Assembly: GCF_947507565.1 (NCBI RefSeq)
Contig: NC_089188.1
Coordinates: 2,356,001 to 2,420,000, forward strand
Source: Oscarella lobularis
Taxonomy: Eukaryota > Porifera > Homoscleromorpha > Homosclerophorida > Oscarellidae
DNA: 64,000 nt
Reading direction: 5' to 3'
This document shows, piece by piece, positions 9,397 to 20,600 of the stretch. The notes below the pieces were generated by a model. That model made no database searches. It saw only the letters and a list, made by a program, of their open reading frames with translations, and was not told the DNA's origin. Positions within the stretch are counted from its first letter, which is position 1, and every line of letters begins with the position of its first letter. Made by a program: the position numbers and the translations under genes.

Positions 9397-11566
9397 CTAT
9401 ACCTGGAGCACCTCATAGTCACCAGAAGAGAAGCCGGAGCGTCCAGACATCTGATAGCTGGGTGGCGGTGGCACTTGCCCATTTTTTTGATACAGTGGTA
9501 GCTCCTCCTGTTGTTGCTGTTGCTGTTGCTGTTGTTGTGACGATTGTTGAGGCGACTGCGATTCCAAAGGCCCGTTGGGACGCAGAACCCTTTCGACGGC
9601 CGTCAATCGCGCGTCCTTCTCCGCCGTTTCCCTCTTCAAGACATCGATCATTTGATTCTTCGCCTTGAGCATGTCTCTCAGCGAAGCCAATCTAAAATCA
9701 GAAATAATTACGTCGATGGGGGGGGGGGGGAATCCTTACTGAACATCCAATTCGAGAAGTCGTCGATCGGCGGCCGCCTTATCGCCGCTACTCTCTCTCA
9801 TGTGACCGTCGCCAGGCGGCAAAGCAGTCGCTCCGCCCGCCGCACCATTTCCCTTCATCGACACGCGATTTCCAGAAGTCTCCAAACCATTCTATATATA
9901 AATTATTTATCGCGGAGAGATACATACGTGTGCGGAATATTTACCGCCGCCGCTGCCGCCGCTGCCGCCGCTCTCCAACCGGCCGCCTTTTCCATTCGCA
10001 ACTGTTTCACTTCCTGTTCGAGCTGCATTCGAAGTCGCGTCTCGAGACCCTCCTTTTTCTCTGAAGCGTCGTGAAGAGATTTGACGGCGTCTTGAAGCCC
10101 GAGCACCTTCTCGGCAATCGAGCTCTTCTTCCGACACTAAAAGTAGACCCTAGAGGAGAAATTCCCCCACCAAAGGGAGGACAAAGCCAACCTCTTCCTC
10201 TAGCCGCTGTATCTCTTCTCGCGCGTAATAGAGTTCGTTCGTTACGCCTTGTATCTCGCCGTCTCTTTCCGCCAATTGATTCTGGCACTGATGAAGCTCC
10301 AGTTCGAGTTGCTCGCATGCCTCCTCGGCGGCCGACGCTAGAGGATAAGAAAAACAATGCCATCACTCATATAAATAAAACAGGAGACGAAGAAGAAAAA
10401 CAAGTGCATAGGCCATTTCTATGCAACGAGACCGCAAGAATGCAAAGAACTCGGCTTCTATCTAACCTTACCTCGATTTCTCAACGTTGCCGCCGTGTGG
10501 TCGCTCTCCGCCAGTCGGGAATTCAATTCATCCACTGTCTGTCAATGATATGATATGAGATTAGATAAGAGACACATTCCCCAGTGTAGCAGACCGCTTT
10601 CGACGTGGCCATGTGCAAATGCTGTTGATTCTCAAGCTCAGCTAAAATACAGATTATTTATATTTTTTTATATATTATTTCTGTACCTTCTAGAAGTTGA
10701 TTCGTTTCTCGCAATGTTTTCACTTCGTCTTCGAGACGCGATCTCATAGCCAATTCCAATTTTTCCTTTTTCGAACCGGACGACTTGAGCAAATCGTACG
10801 CCTGCTGTAACTGTCCCATTTCGACTTCATACTAATAAGGAAAAAATAGTCACGTGACAATAAATATTATTATATTATTTACTTTGAGAAGTCGACTCAA
10901 GCGTTCGTCCAAATCGCGTCGAAGCGTCGCGTTCTCGCGCGCCAATTGATCGATTCGTTTCGACTCCGAATCGCCGTCGTCGCGCATAATAATGTGAAAT
11001 TCTTCGTCGTCGTCGCTCTCCTCCTCCTCCTCCTCCTCTTCCTCCTCCTCCTCATGGACGACAACCTGAATGACTTCTTCGAGTTCGACTCGCCCCGCCC
11101 CCTCCTCCCCCTCCCCCGCCCCCGCGTTCTCTTCATCGTTCTCCTCCTCTTCGTTCTCTCCCTCCACGATCGTTTCGAGACCGAGCGGCGGCGGCGTCGT
11201 CGCCGGTCGACGATCGAGACTGTTTTTCATGTGTTCGCGCACGTCGAAGACGGCGTTGAGAATTTTGAGTCGATCGCCCGTGTCGCGAACGTTCAATTTG
11301 TCTACACGCGCTCGCGCGTGAGCTGATAAGCGATTCTCCTATCGTTATCCTCCCTTACCGAGCATCTCGTTTTCGACGTGCATCAATTGGAGACCGTCGA
11401 CGCTGTTTTCTATAAGGAATGAAGGCCGTCACGTTGTTATTTTGTCGAGAGAAGGCGCCTCTCTTCCTCTACCTCGTATCGAATTCGTATAGTCGTGCGA
11501 AAGGGCGAGATTCGATAGCCATTTGCACGTTTCTTCGACGTCTTTTTCGTGCAGCCACACGTCCAT
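9397..11566 (-). CDS. SAM-domain coiled-coil protein, family not recognised
   Basis: About nine exons. Start ATG at 11566 (MDVWLHEKDVEETCKWLSNL). The first three exons build a SAM domain: CKWLSNLALSHDYTNSI, ENSVDGLQLMHVENEML and DKLNVRDTGDRLKILNAV, about residues 1-75. A very acidic low-complexity stretch follows (runs of E near 11030-11110). Long coiled coils come next: EFHIIM...DERLSRLLK, EMGQLQQAYDLLKSSGSKKEK, ACEQLELELHQCQNQLAERD, and VLGLQDAVKSLHDASEKKEG with an alanine run (about 9950-9975). The end carries a poly-Q tract (about 9510-9540) and finishes SGDYEVLQV with stop at 9397-9399. SAM plus coiled coil suggests a polymerising scaffold. It lies 83 bp downstream of RSPH10B on the same strand, so a ciliary or cytoskeletal role is possible but unproven. 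Exon borders are approximate. Confidence 0.75.
9718..9730. repeat. G13 homopolymer in an intron
   Basis: Thirteen consecutive G on the plus strand, just downstream of the GTAAGGATT donor of the second-last intron of the SAM/coiled-coil gene (read as C13 on the coding strand). Confidence 0.9.
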
Positions 11567-11648
11567 CTCTCCTTCTTTTTCTTTCGCAATGGATATCTCC
11601 GTGTGCGTTGATATCAGCGATGGAATGCGAGACGCCGGAAGTGTATTA

Positions 11649-14600
11649 TCAATTCGAACTCAAACCAAAGGCAGGAAATAGATGCTTATTGAAAAACTTA
11701 TCTAACTGCCAGCACCAAAATTCAAACGGATCTTCGGGTATATCTATTATAAAAAAGTATTTATTTATTAATTTATTTATTTATGACTGTACCTTCCATT
11801 TTCTCAAGTGGCGCTATTGAAGACGATCGCGACGCTATTTTCTCGACGCTCGCCACGGCAGCGACGGCAACATCCGGCTCATCGATTTCCGCTTCGCTGT
11901 CCGCTTCTTCGACAATCGCCTGCTGAGCGAGCGATACATTAGAAACGACTTGATGAACGCTCGACGCGACGGAGACGAGAGACGATGAAGCGCTCTTTGA
12001 AGTCTTAAAACGAAGCATTTCTAATAAGAGATCTAGACTTTTTATAAGTCTTACTTTTGCTAAATCGTGTTTGCTCGATGTTGCACTCTTTACGTCGTGA
12101 TTCGACTCGATACTCGTCTTCTTTGTCCCGGATTTTCGTAGATCCTTACTCGATTTTCTTTTCAGGGACGATTTGCTCGCCGAATCCAATTTCTTTTTCG
12201 TTACATTATCGTCGGATTTCCTTCGATTTTTCGTCGTCGTCGTCGTCGTGACAACGACGGGAGGATGATCGACCGGAGGTGACGGCTCCTCTTCTTTCTT
12301 TCGCTCTATGACAATAATCTCGTGTTCACTTTTCGTCGATAGTCGTCGCGCCGGCGGCGGCTGAATCGCTATGGAAGCGCACTCCATCAACGCTTCGAAA
12401 AATTCAAGAAAAACGATCTGAAAAAAGCCGTGTTTTGAAGTACGTGTCTTTATCGCGTCTTCTACCTCTGTGTCGAGATTGAGATCGATTCCGTCGTCCG
12501 CTGTCGGGTTATCTCTCGCTATGACGCTGACGGCAAGTCGCGCTGTTAAATTCGCGTTGATAAGTCCGCTATCCTGTAACAAAATACGTCGTTTTTTTAT
12601 TAGAAATCGATGGTTATACGTTGAGGATGAAGAGGAAACGTCGCATGGTCATCACGTCGTCATAGGGGGCAATCTTCAGGACGAAATACTTAGTACAAAG
12701 GGAGCTATATATGATGCTTTGTACTTTTCTGCGTTGAGTTTGCGTTTTATAGAGGTTCCAGCAAGTGGGTTTGTATTGGAGAGCGTGATCTATCTTTTCC
12801 TTTGGGCACACGAGGAATGTTCCTTGTGGAAAATGTCTCTCTCGTGTGTCCCATACATTTTCTACATTTTACCTTTGATTTTCATTGCGTTTGGGAGAAT
12901 AGATTCTTCCAGCAGTCGACTGAGGCAACTCGCTAGAACACTTCCGGGTTTTTGCCTACGTAAAGAGTTCCCCTACGCGATGGAATCGATTGTTGTATTA
13001 CGCAGTGCGATATTGATATTCGTCCACGTAAACGTGATGTGCCACGTAAACGAGAAGACGAAGAAAATGCCGCACGAGAAACTGAGCCGAAGGACTATGA
13101 ATAGATTCCGCATTATCATCATCATCCCCAAGACAATAATCTAATTTTTTAAAAATCATCAACGAAAAAATTATTTTCTAATTAATTGAGTACCTATGAC
13201 TCGGTCTATTTCCGAAAGAGTCGTTCTGCCCGGAAGAAAATCGCAATCCTTGAACATTCTCCAAAGCTAAAAAATTTAAAAAAAATCCCCCGTCACTCTT
13301 AATTAAATCTTCACTAAATCTCACTTGAAATCGATCTAAAACGAAGGTATTATCTTCCGCTGTTCTGTGACCAAGAACGCTATAGAAATGATAGATTTTT
13401 CGCAGTTGTCCGATGCTTCGAAGAATCACGTAATGAAGCTGGGAGAAGAATTATAAAAGGAAGGCGAATTCTGGATTATCGCACCTGTTTGAGTTCTTCA
13501 TCGATTGATAAATCGTCGTCAAGGAGATCCTCGATTGCGAGAGAAAAGGGATTGTGTGTTTGAGCGTCGACGAGGCCGCCTCGACTTCCGGGTCTCACGT
13601 CGCCTATGAATCGATAATTTGGGAAGTTGAAATTTAATTTTTTTGTACCCTTTAGAGATATTTCGGGCGTTTGGGATCGCGTTTCTTGTACGAGCGCTCC
13701 CTCGGACATCGAATCATCATGGAAACGACCCTCAAAAACGACTCCGCTTTGAAAAACGAATTTTCCCTCGCCGTGTTTCTTATTACGCTTCCACTCTCCT
13801 TCATAGCGAGCCCCTCTAAAATTTAATTAATTAATTTAATTAATTAATTTAATTAATTACGTTGCGTATTCGAAGACGCCGTAGCCGTCGCGATAGGCGC
13901 TCGTCCATTGGCCAGAATAACGATTCCGAATCGCGTACTATAAATAAATAAATAAGATAAATACCTTATTTATTATTTATTTATTTATGACGTCATCGTG
14001 AGGGGTACCTGAGATCCCGTCGTTCTTTTGTGATACCAAATGTGTTCTCCTTGGCCTTGCTAAGAGAAAATATATATTGATTTATTGATTTTTTATATTT
14101 GGGGTACCTGGACTCCGTTGTGCCAATCGCCTGTGTACTTTTCCCCGCGATTGTGCCACCACATCGTTCCCTTTCCGTTGCGACGATTATTTCTCCATTG
14201 GCCTATGTAAACGTTGCCTGACCTACGTGTATATTTTTTCTTCGCGTGCGTGGGGACGTTGTTGTGGTTACGCTTTTACCCGTATCTTCGCTCTCCGTTT
14301 CCTTCTCTTCTGTTGTAATACCAGTCGCCTTTGTAATAGGACGTCTTCTTTTCGTCGAAGTAGATTTCTCCGCGTCCGTGACGTCGTCCGTCTTCCCATT
14401 GGCCTTCATAGATCGACGGCGGACGAGTGGAGCAGTAGAAAGCGCCGTAACCATGACGAATTCCATTGACAACATGCCCCACGTATTTGCTAGAGAAATT
14501 ATTGATTTTTGACGCAATTAGAAGCCCATTCACACTAGCGACGTAACGCAACGTAAGAGCTCTTCTCTTGATTGGCTGCTTGCCTTTGTGACGTCACTCG

Positions 14601-15240
14601 TGTACGTTACGTCGCTTTTAGTGTGAATCTTAAGAAATAATTTACCTGCCGTCAGACCAGATGTACGTCCCTTCGCCTGTTACAGTACTATCTTCGAAAT
14701 CTCCCTACGAAATTTTTATAGCACTTGCAGGCGACGTCACGATTTTAGTACGGGCCACCGAAAATCGTGACGTAAATTTTGCCCTCTTACTTCGTACTGC
14801 ACACCGTCACTCCAAATATAAATTCCCTTTCCGTGCATTACCCCGTTCTTGAACTCACCCTAGACGATGGATGATTCGAGAACCCTCCCGCTTTCGCATG
14901 CAGTGAATGAATACTCGATAGACGTGTCCTCCGAAAAAGACGGCTTCGCCTTCTCCGCAGAAATCCGTCATTAGAACCGTTTCGCCGTCGCTCGAACGGA
15001 ATCTAGACAAAAGAAGAATTTCTTTTACCTCTGAGGTATGCTGCGCTATTGCGATGGCGACTTTTCGAGGATGAAAATGGCTAGTGACGGTTCGTGGTAC
15101 GATTCTTCGTCGTCTTCGTCTTCCACGTCGCGGTGAGTGACAGAAGAGCCCTCGTCAAAGACGTCCGCCGTTTCTTCGTCATCGATATCGTTTTCTTCGT
15201 CGCCTGACGCAGCGCCCAAGTACGCGTCGTCGTCGTCCAT
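11649..15240 (-). CDS. RSPH10B: Radial spoke head protein 10 homolog (MORN repeats)
   Basis: Axonemal MORN-repeat protein of the radial spoke. About 15 exons. MORN repeats run from about 15000 to 13750: GGHVYR|GEFKNGVMHGKGIYIWSDG, YEGQWEDGRRHGRGEIYF, YYKGDWYYNRREGNGERRYG, then GEWKRNKKHGEGKFVFQSG. The conserved C-terminal region follows in family order: VILRSIGQLRKIYHFYSVLG (13380-13430), AESIHSPSAQFLVRHFLRLL (about 13040-13115), LASCLSRLLEESILPNAMKIKG (about 12880-12945), MTMRRFLFILN (about 12640) and DSGLINANLTARLAVSVIARDNP...IVFLEFFEALMEC (12370-12571). The last exon ends PEDPFEFWCWQLDKFFNKHLF...SSN, stop 11649-11651. Start ATG 15240 opens a very acidic leader. In the frame needed by exon 2, exon 1 meets a TAG at 15046-15048 before the best donor; two weaker upstream donors avoid it (see findings). 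Confidence 0.9.
14528..14628. mobile_element. MITE-like element with about 21 bp terminal inverted repeats
   Basis: About 101 bp inside an RSPH10B intron. The left end ATTCACACTAGCGACGTAACG is the inverse of the right end CGTTACGTCGCTTTTAGTGTGAAT except for a 2-3 nt insertion. There is no coding content. Target-site duplication is uncertain. It looks like a small non-autonomous DNA transposon remnant; homologous copies elsewhere would be needed to prove that. Confidence 0.6.
14734..14773. repeat. Perfect 13 bp inverted repeat
   Basis: ACGTCACGATTTT (14734-14746) and its exact reverse complement (14761-14773) surround a 14 nt spacer, in an intron of RSPH10B. The arms embed a CRE-like TGACGT/ACGTCA. 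Confidence 0.85.
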
Positions 15241-15329
15241 CTTCGCGTTGCTATGGAAGCCGGCGCACGTGGGCTATCACTCGCGCTAACGAGACACTAA
15301 AAAATAGATCCCTGAAAATAGATATAAAG

Positions 15330-17484
15330 TCAACGAAAAGTAATCATATAATCGGGGTAGGCCTGTTCGTTGTCAAAAACGACGAAAAGATTCGGATCGT
15401 GTACATTGTCGCATACCGAATCATACAAGTCGAACGAACGATTGACGGAATGTTTGGGAGGCGGTCGACGCAATCCGGCTCGACCTTCAACGTAATCTCC
15501 AACCAAAACCTAAATAAAAATTATTTTAATTATGAAAAGTTTTTCTTTATTTTGACTTGCCTTGCATACGAACATATAGCGATTTCCTTCTTGATCTGGC
15601 GGCGAATACATCGCCGCTTTTGCCGCCGTTACGGCAAAATAATTACCGTGACCTAAAAATAGTCCCTTATTATTTGTAGTCTGACTTTCTTCTGGTTATA
15701 CCGTAGTTGGCGCCGTGCTGACCGCTGAGACGAAAATCGAAATTTTGACGACATATTGAGCTTGTATATTCAATTTTTGTCCCGTGGAATAGAGAACATT
15801 CCTTCACCTTGTCCGGTACACCGGCTTCGGATCGCTTTCGATTCATCAAGTCTCTTTTCCTAATTAATAAACCCAATTGCTTTTTTGAAAATATCTTAAT
15901 TATATTTATCTACCTGCAATACGCTTCCCATAGTTCGACGTTCTCAATGCGAGCAATTCGCTGTACGGTGACCGGCATCGATTTCAGCATAGCATTCAAT
16001 ATTCGATTATATTCCTACCATAATAAGTGTGAAAAACGTTAGACGCTACTGAGGATATTTCTTACCATAGAGGACGTCAAGAGAGGAACCAACTTCAATA
16101 GAGGTCTCGTTCCTGATTTGTCAGGACTCGTCCAATAGATGGGCGCCTTTTGATGACGTTTTGTCGCCGCTTCTGGAGTCGTTACGATCATTGGCGGAGG
16201 TTCGTGCATTAGCATATTGCCGTCGCCGCCTCCGCCGCCGTTTTCACTGCCGTCACTATCATCCTCCTCGTCATCAGCGTCAAATGAAGCCGCATCATTT
16301 ATTTCTTCTTTAGAAAGAAGACGAGGTCGAGGCAAAACGGGTTTTCGATTTTGTATGACTCCGCCGCCGCCGGCAACGGCAACAACTGGACTTCCAGGAC
16401 ACGTACGCGATTCTCTAACAAGCGCGGGATTACGATAGGGTAGCGGCGGCGGTGGCGACGACTTGGAATGATGAAAACTGCGAGTTCGCGCTCGTGATTT
16501 GAAATCATTCAACGTTGTCGCCGTCAATTGACGCGCCAACGTCGTAGGGCTCAACGCCGATCCGCCGGCACTCTTCGATCGTCTCAACTTGAGTCGACGC
16601 TCATTGGATTGAAGCGACGCTTTGATTTCACTTTCCGTTGCCGTCACCTGTCGACGTCGGATTTTGCGCTCGATTCCCAATTCGTCGCTTCGCTGGAGAC
16701 GACTGTCGATGAGAATCGCGTAAGGATGACCGTCGATTAGCAAGTGGAGACGACTCTCGTTATCGTGGAGCGCCTGTTCGATGAGTCGGTTCTCGCGAGA
16801 CGGATAGGGATACCAATGTCCGTCGTCGTGTTGATATTCCCATACTCCGAAGCCAAGGACTAGGCGATTGCTCGCAAATAAAATACATGTATCTATATCT
16901 ATGTATACCTCTTCGTTTTAGTGGTGTCGTGAGTCGAGTAGGCATGCCGTTTCTTTCTTTTTTGAAATGTTCGATTATGTCGACAATTGAAGCGAATTCT
17001 TTGGGGTAGACTTTCTGCGTTCCGTGCGAGATGACGTAGCCGCTGTTTCGTCGATCTCGTTTCCGCTGCTCGATGACAAATTTGACGATTTCGTCGCTAT
17101 GACTACACAGAGAGTGTGCCACTTCATAAGCTCCGCCCCCTCCCCACCCGGCCTCACGTACCAAACGCACAATACGTACGTTCCCGGCGACGAAGTGCTT
17201 TCGCGAACAAGAAAAAGACCTTCCTTACGCGGATGCATGACCAGATCGACTTGACTGCGCGTCAGCACGCCGTGAAACCAACTGCAAAGCGAAAATAGAG
17301 GCGTGACGTCACCTTTCCGCATACATACGGGTAGAAGAGCAATTCGCTTGACGGCGGCGGCACTTGCTGTTGATCGTCGCCGCCCCCCGGCTTCTCCTGC
17401 GTTTGGTGTGTAAACAAATAAGAAATAAGAGGCGTTTCCGCCCCTACGTCATCGCGCCTCGAGGCCTACCCTTTTTGACGTCAT
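15330..17484 (-). CDS. SH2-WWE-PARP mono-ADP-ribosyltransferase-like protein
   Basis: Start ATG 17484; exon 1 is only 15 nt (17470-17484), exon 2 is 17329-17396 and exon 3 begins 17281. Residues from about 28 form an SH2 domain: PWFHGVLTRSQVDLV...EGLFLVRESTSSPGTYVLCV, with the phosphotyrosine-binding arginine in FLVRES, then VAHSLCSHSDEIVKF and FASIVDIIEHFKKERNGMPTRL. A WWE domain follows (WEYQHDDGHWYPYPSRENR...HPYAILIDSRLQ, about 16680-16860). Next is a proline/serine-rich linker with SSPPPPLPYRNPAL and an acidic DDEEDDSDGSENGGGGG run. A PARP catalytic domain ends the protein: ILNAMLKSMPV, CSLFHGTKIEYTSSI, GNYFAVTAAKAAMYS, VLVGDYVEGRAGLR, LFVVFDNEQAYPDYMITF, stop 15330-15332. His and Tyr of the H-Y-E triad are present; the third position aligns to Ile in YMITF, typical of mono-ADP-ribosylating PARPs (alignment by eye). 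One intron (15510-15560) is GC-AG. I know of no human protein with SH2 joined to PARP. Confidence 0.87.
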
Positions 17485-17620
17485 CTTTAGCTCGCGGCGA
17501 TAGACGATAAAGCTGTTTTGACGAATCGACGAGACGAGCTGTCGACAGGGGGGCGTTACATACGGGCAGAGTCCCCCCAAATAACAATAATAATTATAAT
17601 AATCATATGCAAGAAGTTCT

Positions 17621-20600
17621 CTAGGCAGAAAGATCGCTACCCATACGCCAATTGAGTTCCTGTGTCACTCTGCGCAAAGACGACTTAGCAAAGGGAAATT
17701 CCATATTGAGTCGATCCACGACCGATGCCAAGCCTTGAAGCTGTTCCTCTTGCCTTTCGCGTTCCGCCGCGTAGGCGCGCTCCGACTTACACAGACGCGT
17801 GTATCGACCGTCTTTAGCCTGTTGCAAATATCTCAACTTCGCCTGCTTCAACAACAAATCAGAAAACTTCTAAAAAACCAATTTTTTCCTCGCTTAACGA
17901 ATACGAAAACAACGAGAGGAATTCCTCTACCTTTTGTCTTGATTCTTGTAGTGTTTCCACGGTGCCTTCGAGAGCGTCGACCGCCTGTTTCATCTGCTGG
18001 CAATTTGCCTGCTTCTCTTCGAGTTGCTGCGATACGTTTTGCTGTCTCGCGCGCAATTCCTTGATGTCGCCGTCGCAAGTCGTCGCGTCTTGGCCGACTT
18101 GCTTCACTTTGCGCTGCAAATCGACGATTTTCTTTTGAAAATGAGCTCGCGTCTGCTTATTTCCTATCTTATTCTGAGCTTCGCCGCTAGATCGAGGAGA
18201 AAACGATAAATCTATTAAGATTCTTTCCTTTTTTTATACCGAAATGTTATCGTTTCTCTTCTGTACACCGATTTCTCCATATCTTGGATCATTTTCTCCT
18301 GTTGTCTCATGAGCTGATTGAATCTCACCTCCATGCGATGTATTTCCGCTTTCATGCCCTTGACCTCGCCCTGACCGGCGTCCGAATCGACCGTCGCTCG
18401 CATCTCTTTCGCCAATTGAATTTTTCGCTCCCACAAGAGAATTTGTCGCTCCGCTTCAATCAGCGTATTTTGATCGCGCGTTTTGCCCTCTTTGAGCTCG
18501 GAAACGCGCGTTTGAAGCTGAATGCATTCAAGCTCAGCGTCCTAAAGAGACGATTTGAATCGTCCAATGATCTCGCGCTTATAATCTACCTTGAGTTTTT
18601 GAATAAACTCGTTTTCCGTTAGGCTATTTCCCTGCTGGAGATCTTCCTTCTTTCCTCGATTCTTCGTCATCAAAGCATTCAACTTAATCATGTCATTCTG
18701 CTGCAAACGAATTCCTTTCTCAACGTCACCCATCTCGCGAACATGAGTCTCAATCTCAGCTAAAGAAAAAACGTATATAATAAAAACACCCATTAATAAA
18801 ATTTCTAAAAATATTAAACATAATTAGTTGTGCTACTTATCCGTTCTATTATTTCATATATGAGAAACAGATAGTCGAATTCCTCACACGTACCATTCAT
18901 TCGCAATTTCTTCTGCTCCAGTATCGTGTGCTTGCGCTTGAGCTCGTCAACAGAGGCGCGCTGCTGCTGCGCCTCCTGCGTTTGCCTCACCAATTCCTGC
19001 TGCTGTCTAAGCCAAAATTGTTGGAGACGACCACACTGCTCAACGCTTTCAGATATCTGTTTCTGTAGCGTCATAATTTGCATTTCAAGAGGACCCAACT
19101 CGTCCACCTTTAAAAAATAAATAAATAAAGAGATATTTATTTATTTTCGTACTGCGTCCTGTCCGCCGCTTGTCAGCTGATCGATTTTCTTATTCAATTG
19201 ATCGATCATGCTCTGTTTTCGTTCGATGACGGCGTTGCGACGAATCATCTCGTTTTCGCTTCGAGTTATTAGATCGTTTAGCTGCTTCACTTCCTTGTTG
19301 TGTTCCATGATGATTTCCTTTGAGCGTTCGAGTCGAGTCGATCGATTCGAGATTTCTAAAACCTGACGCGAAATTTCGTTTTCTACTTGCGCTAATTTCG
19401 CTTCCTGGAGGCGGGGAGAAAAATTAGATTTTTCGATATTAATTCTACGTTGTTCTTGCCTCGTCTTTGATGGCTTTTCGTATCCGATTCGCTTCATGTT
19501 TTGTATACTGCGACGCCTTTTCGAGAGTCAGTTGAGTCATTGTCTTTTCGAGTATGGCATCTTCGAGTCGATTTTTCTCGAGGACAACGCGTTCTGTTTG
19601 CTTTCGCAACGCCACCAATTCGTTCTGCTTAATCGCACACTCCTAAAAAAATCAAGAAAATAAATAGAAATCTTTTCTTTTTTGTTTCTCTTTTCTTACT
19701 GTTGTTGCCTTCGCCAGTTCCTGTTCGGATCCCTGCAACATTCGCGTGTATTTCGAATATTCCATTCGCAGCATTTCGCGTTTCGTTTCGCACGTGGCCA
19801 TGTGCCGTTTCAACAGCGCCAAATCGTTTTCCAATTTCTTCAGCTGAACGGTCAACGTCTCATTCTTCTCCTGTTCCTTTTGTATAGAACGTCGATAGCC
19901 GTCCATTTCCGTTTTAAGTGACTGTATGCGATCGCGTTGAATACTGAAAAATTGACGTCACTTTTGGGGGGAGGCGGGGGGGATTTTTTTTCGCTCACCC
20001 TACGGCCGCATTCATCGTCGCCAACGCTTCGTCTCTTCGTCGCATCGCGAGAAGACTATTGTTCCATTGCTGTAGCAACTGCTTCTGTTCCATTGTCAAC
20101 GCCTAGGAGAAACTGCGAGGGGGGGAAACTCATTTTTATTCTTCTTTTCTTACGTCTACTTCCGTATCGGCTTCTCCCAGCGCTTCTTTGGTATTCTTGT
20201 ATTCTTCCTGTTGCGCTTTTGCCTGCATTTCGTACATGGCTATCTGTTCTTCAAGTCGTCGCGCTTCCTCATTCAATCGATCAACATAGAAATCCTATTC
20301 GAGATCACTAGACTAATTTTTTTTGTTGCTTATTAATTTCGATTGACCTGCTGTTGTTTTTCTTTCTCCACTTTCGCCAATTCGACTCCCGCCTTTTCCG
20401 CGTGTCTTTTCTTCAGCGCGATTTCCGTTTCCATTTCGTTTTGCGCCGATTTGACGTAATTCAAACGATTGGACAAATGCTCTACATCCGCTCTCAAAGC
20501 ATCAGCTAACCAATCAAATTAATAAAAGACAAAATTCAATTAATCTCCTCACTTTTTTCTCGTTCTTCCTTCGCGTTTTTGAGAGCCATTTGATAGGCGT

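Noticed and set aside
10946-11326. Hydrophobic Leu-rich plus-strand frame resembling membrane helices
   Set aside because: It is the reverse of the poly-Glu/Asp run (CTC repeats) in the SAM/coiled-coil gene; the minus frame splices into coils.
12470-13144. 224-codon plus-strand frame
   Set aside because: It lies opposite conserved RSPH10B exons (SIHSPSAQFLVRHFLRLL, ILPNAMKIKG), which explain the sequence better.
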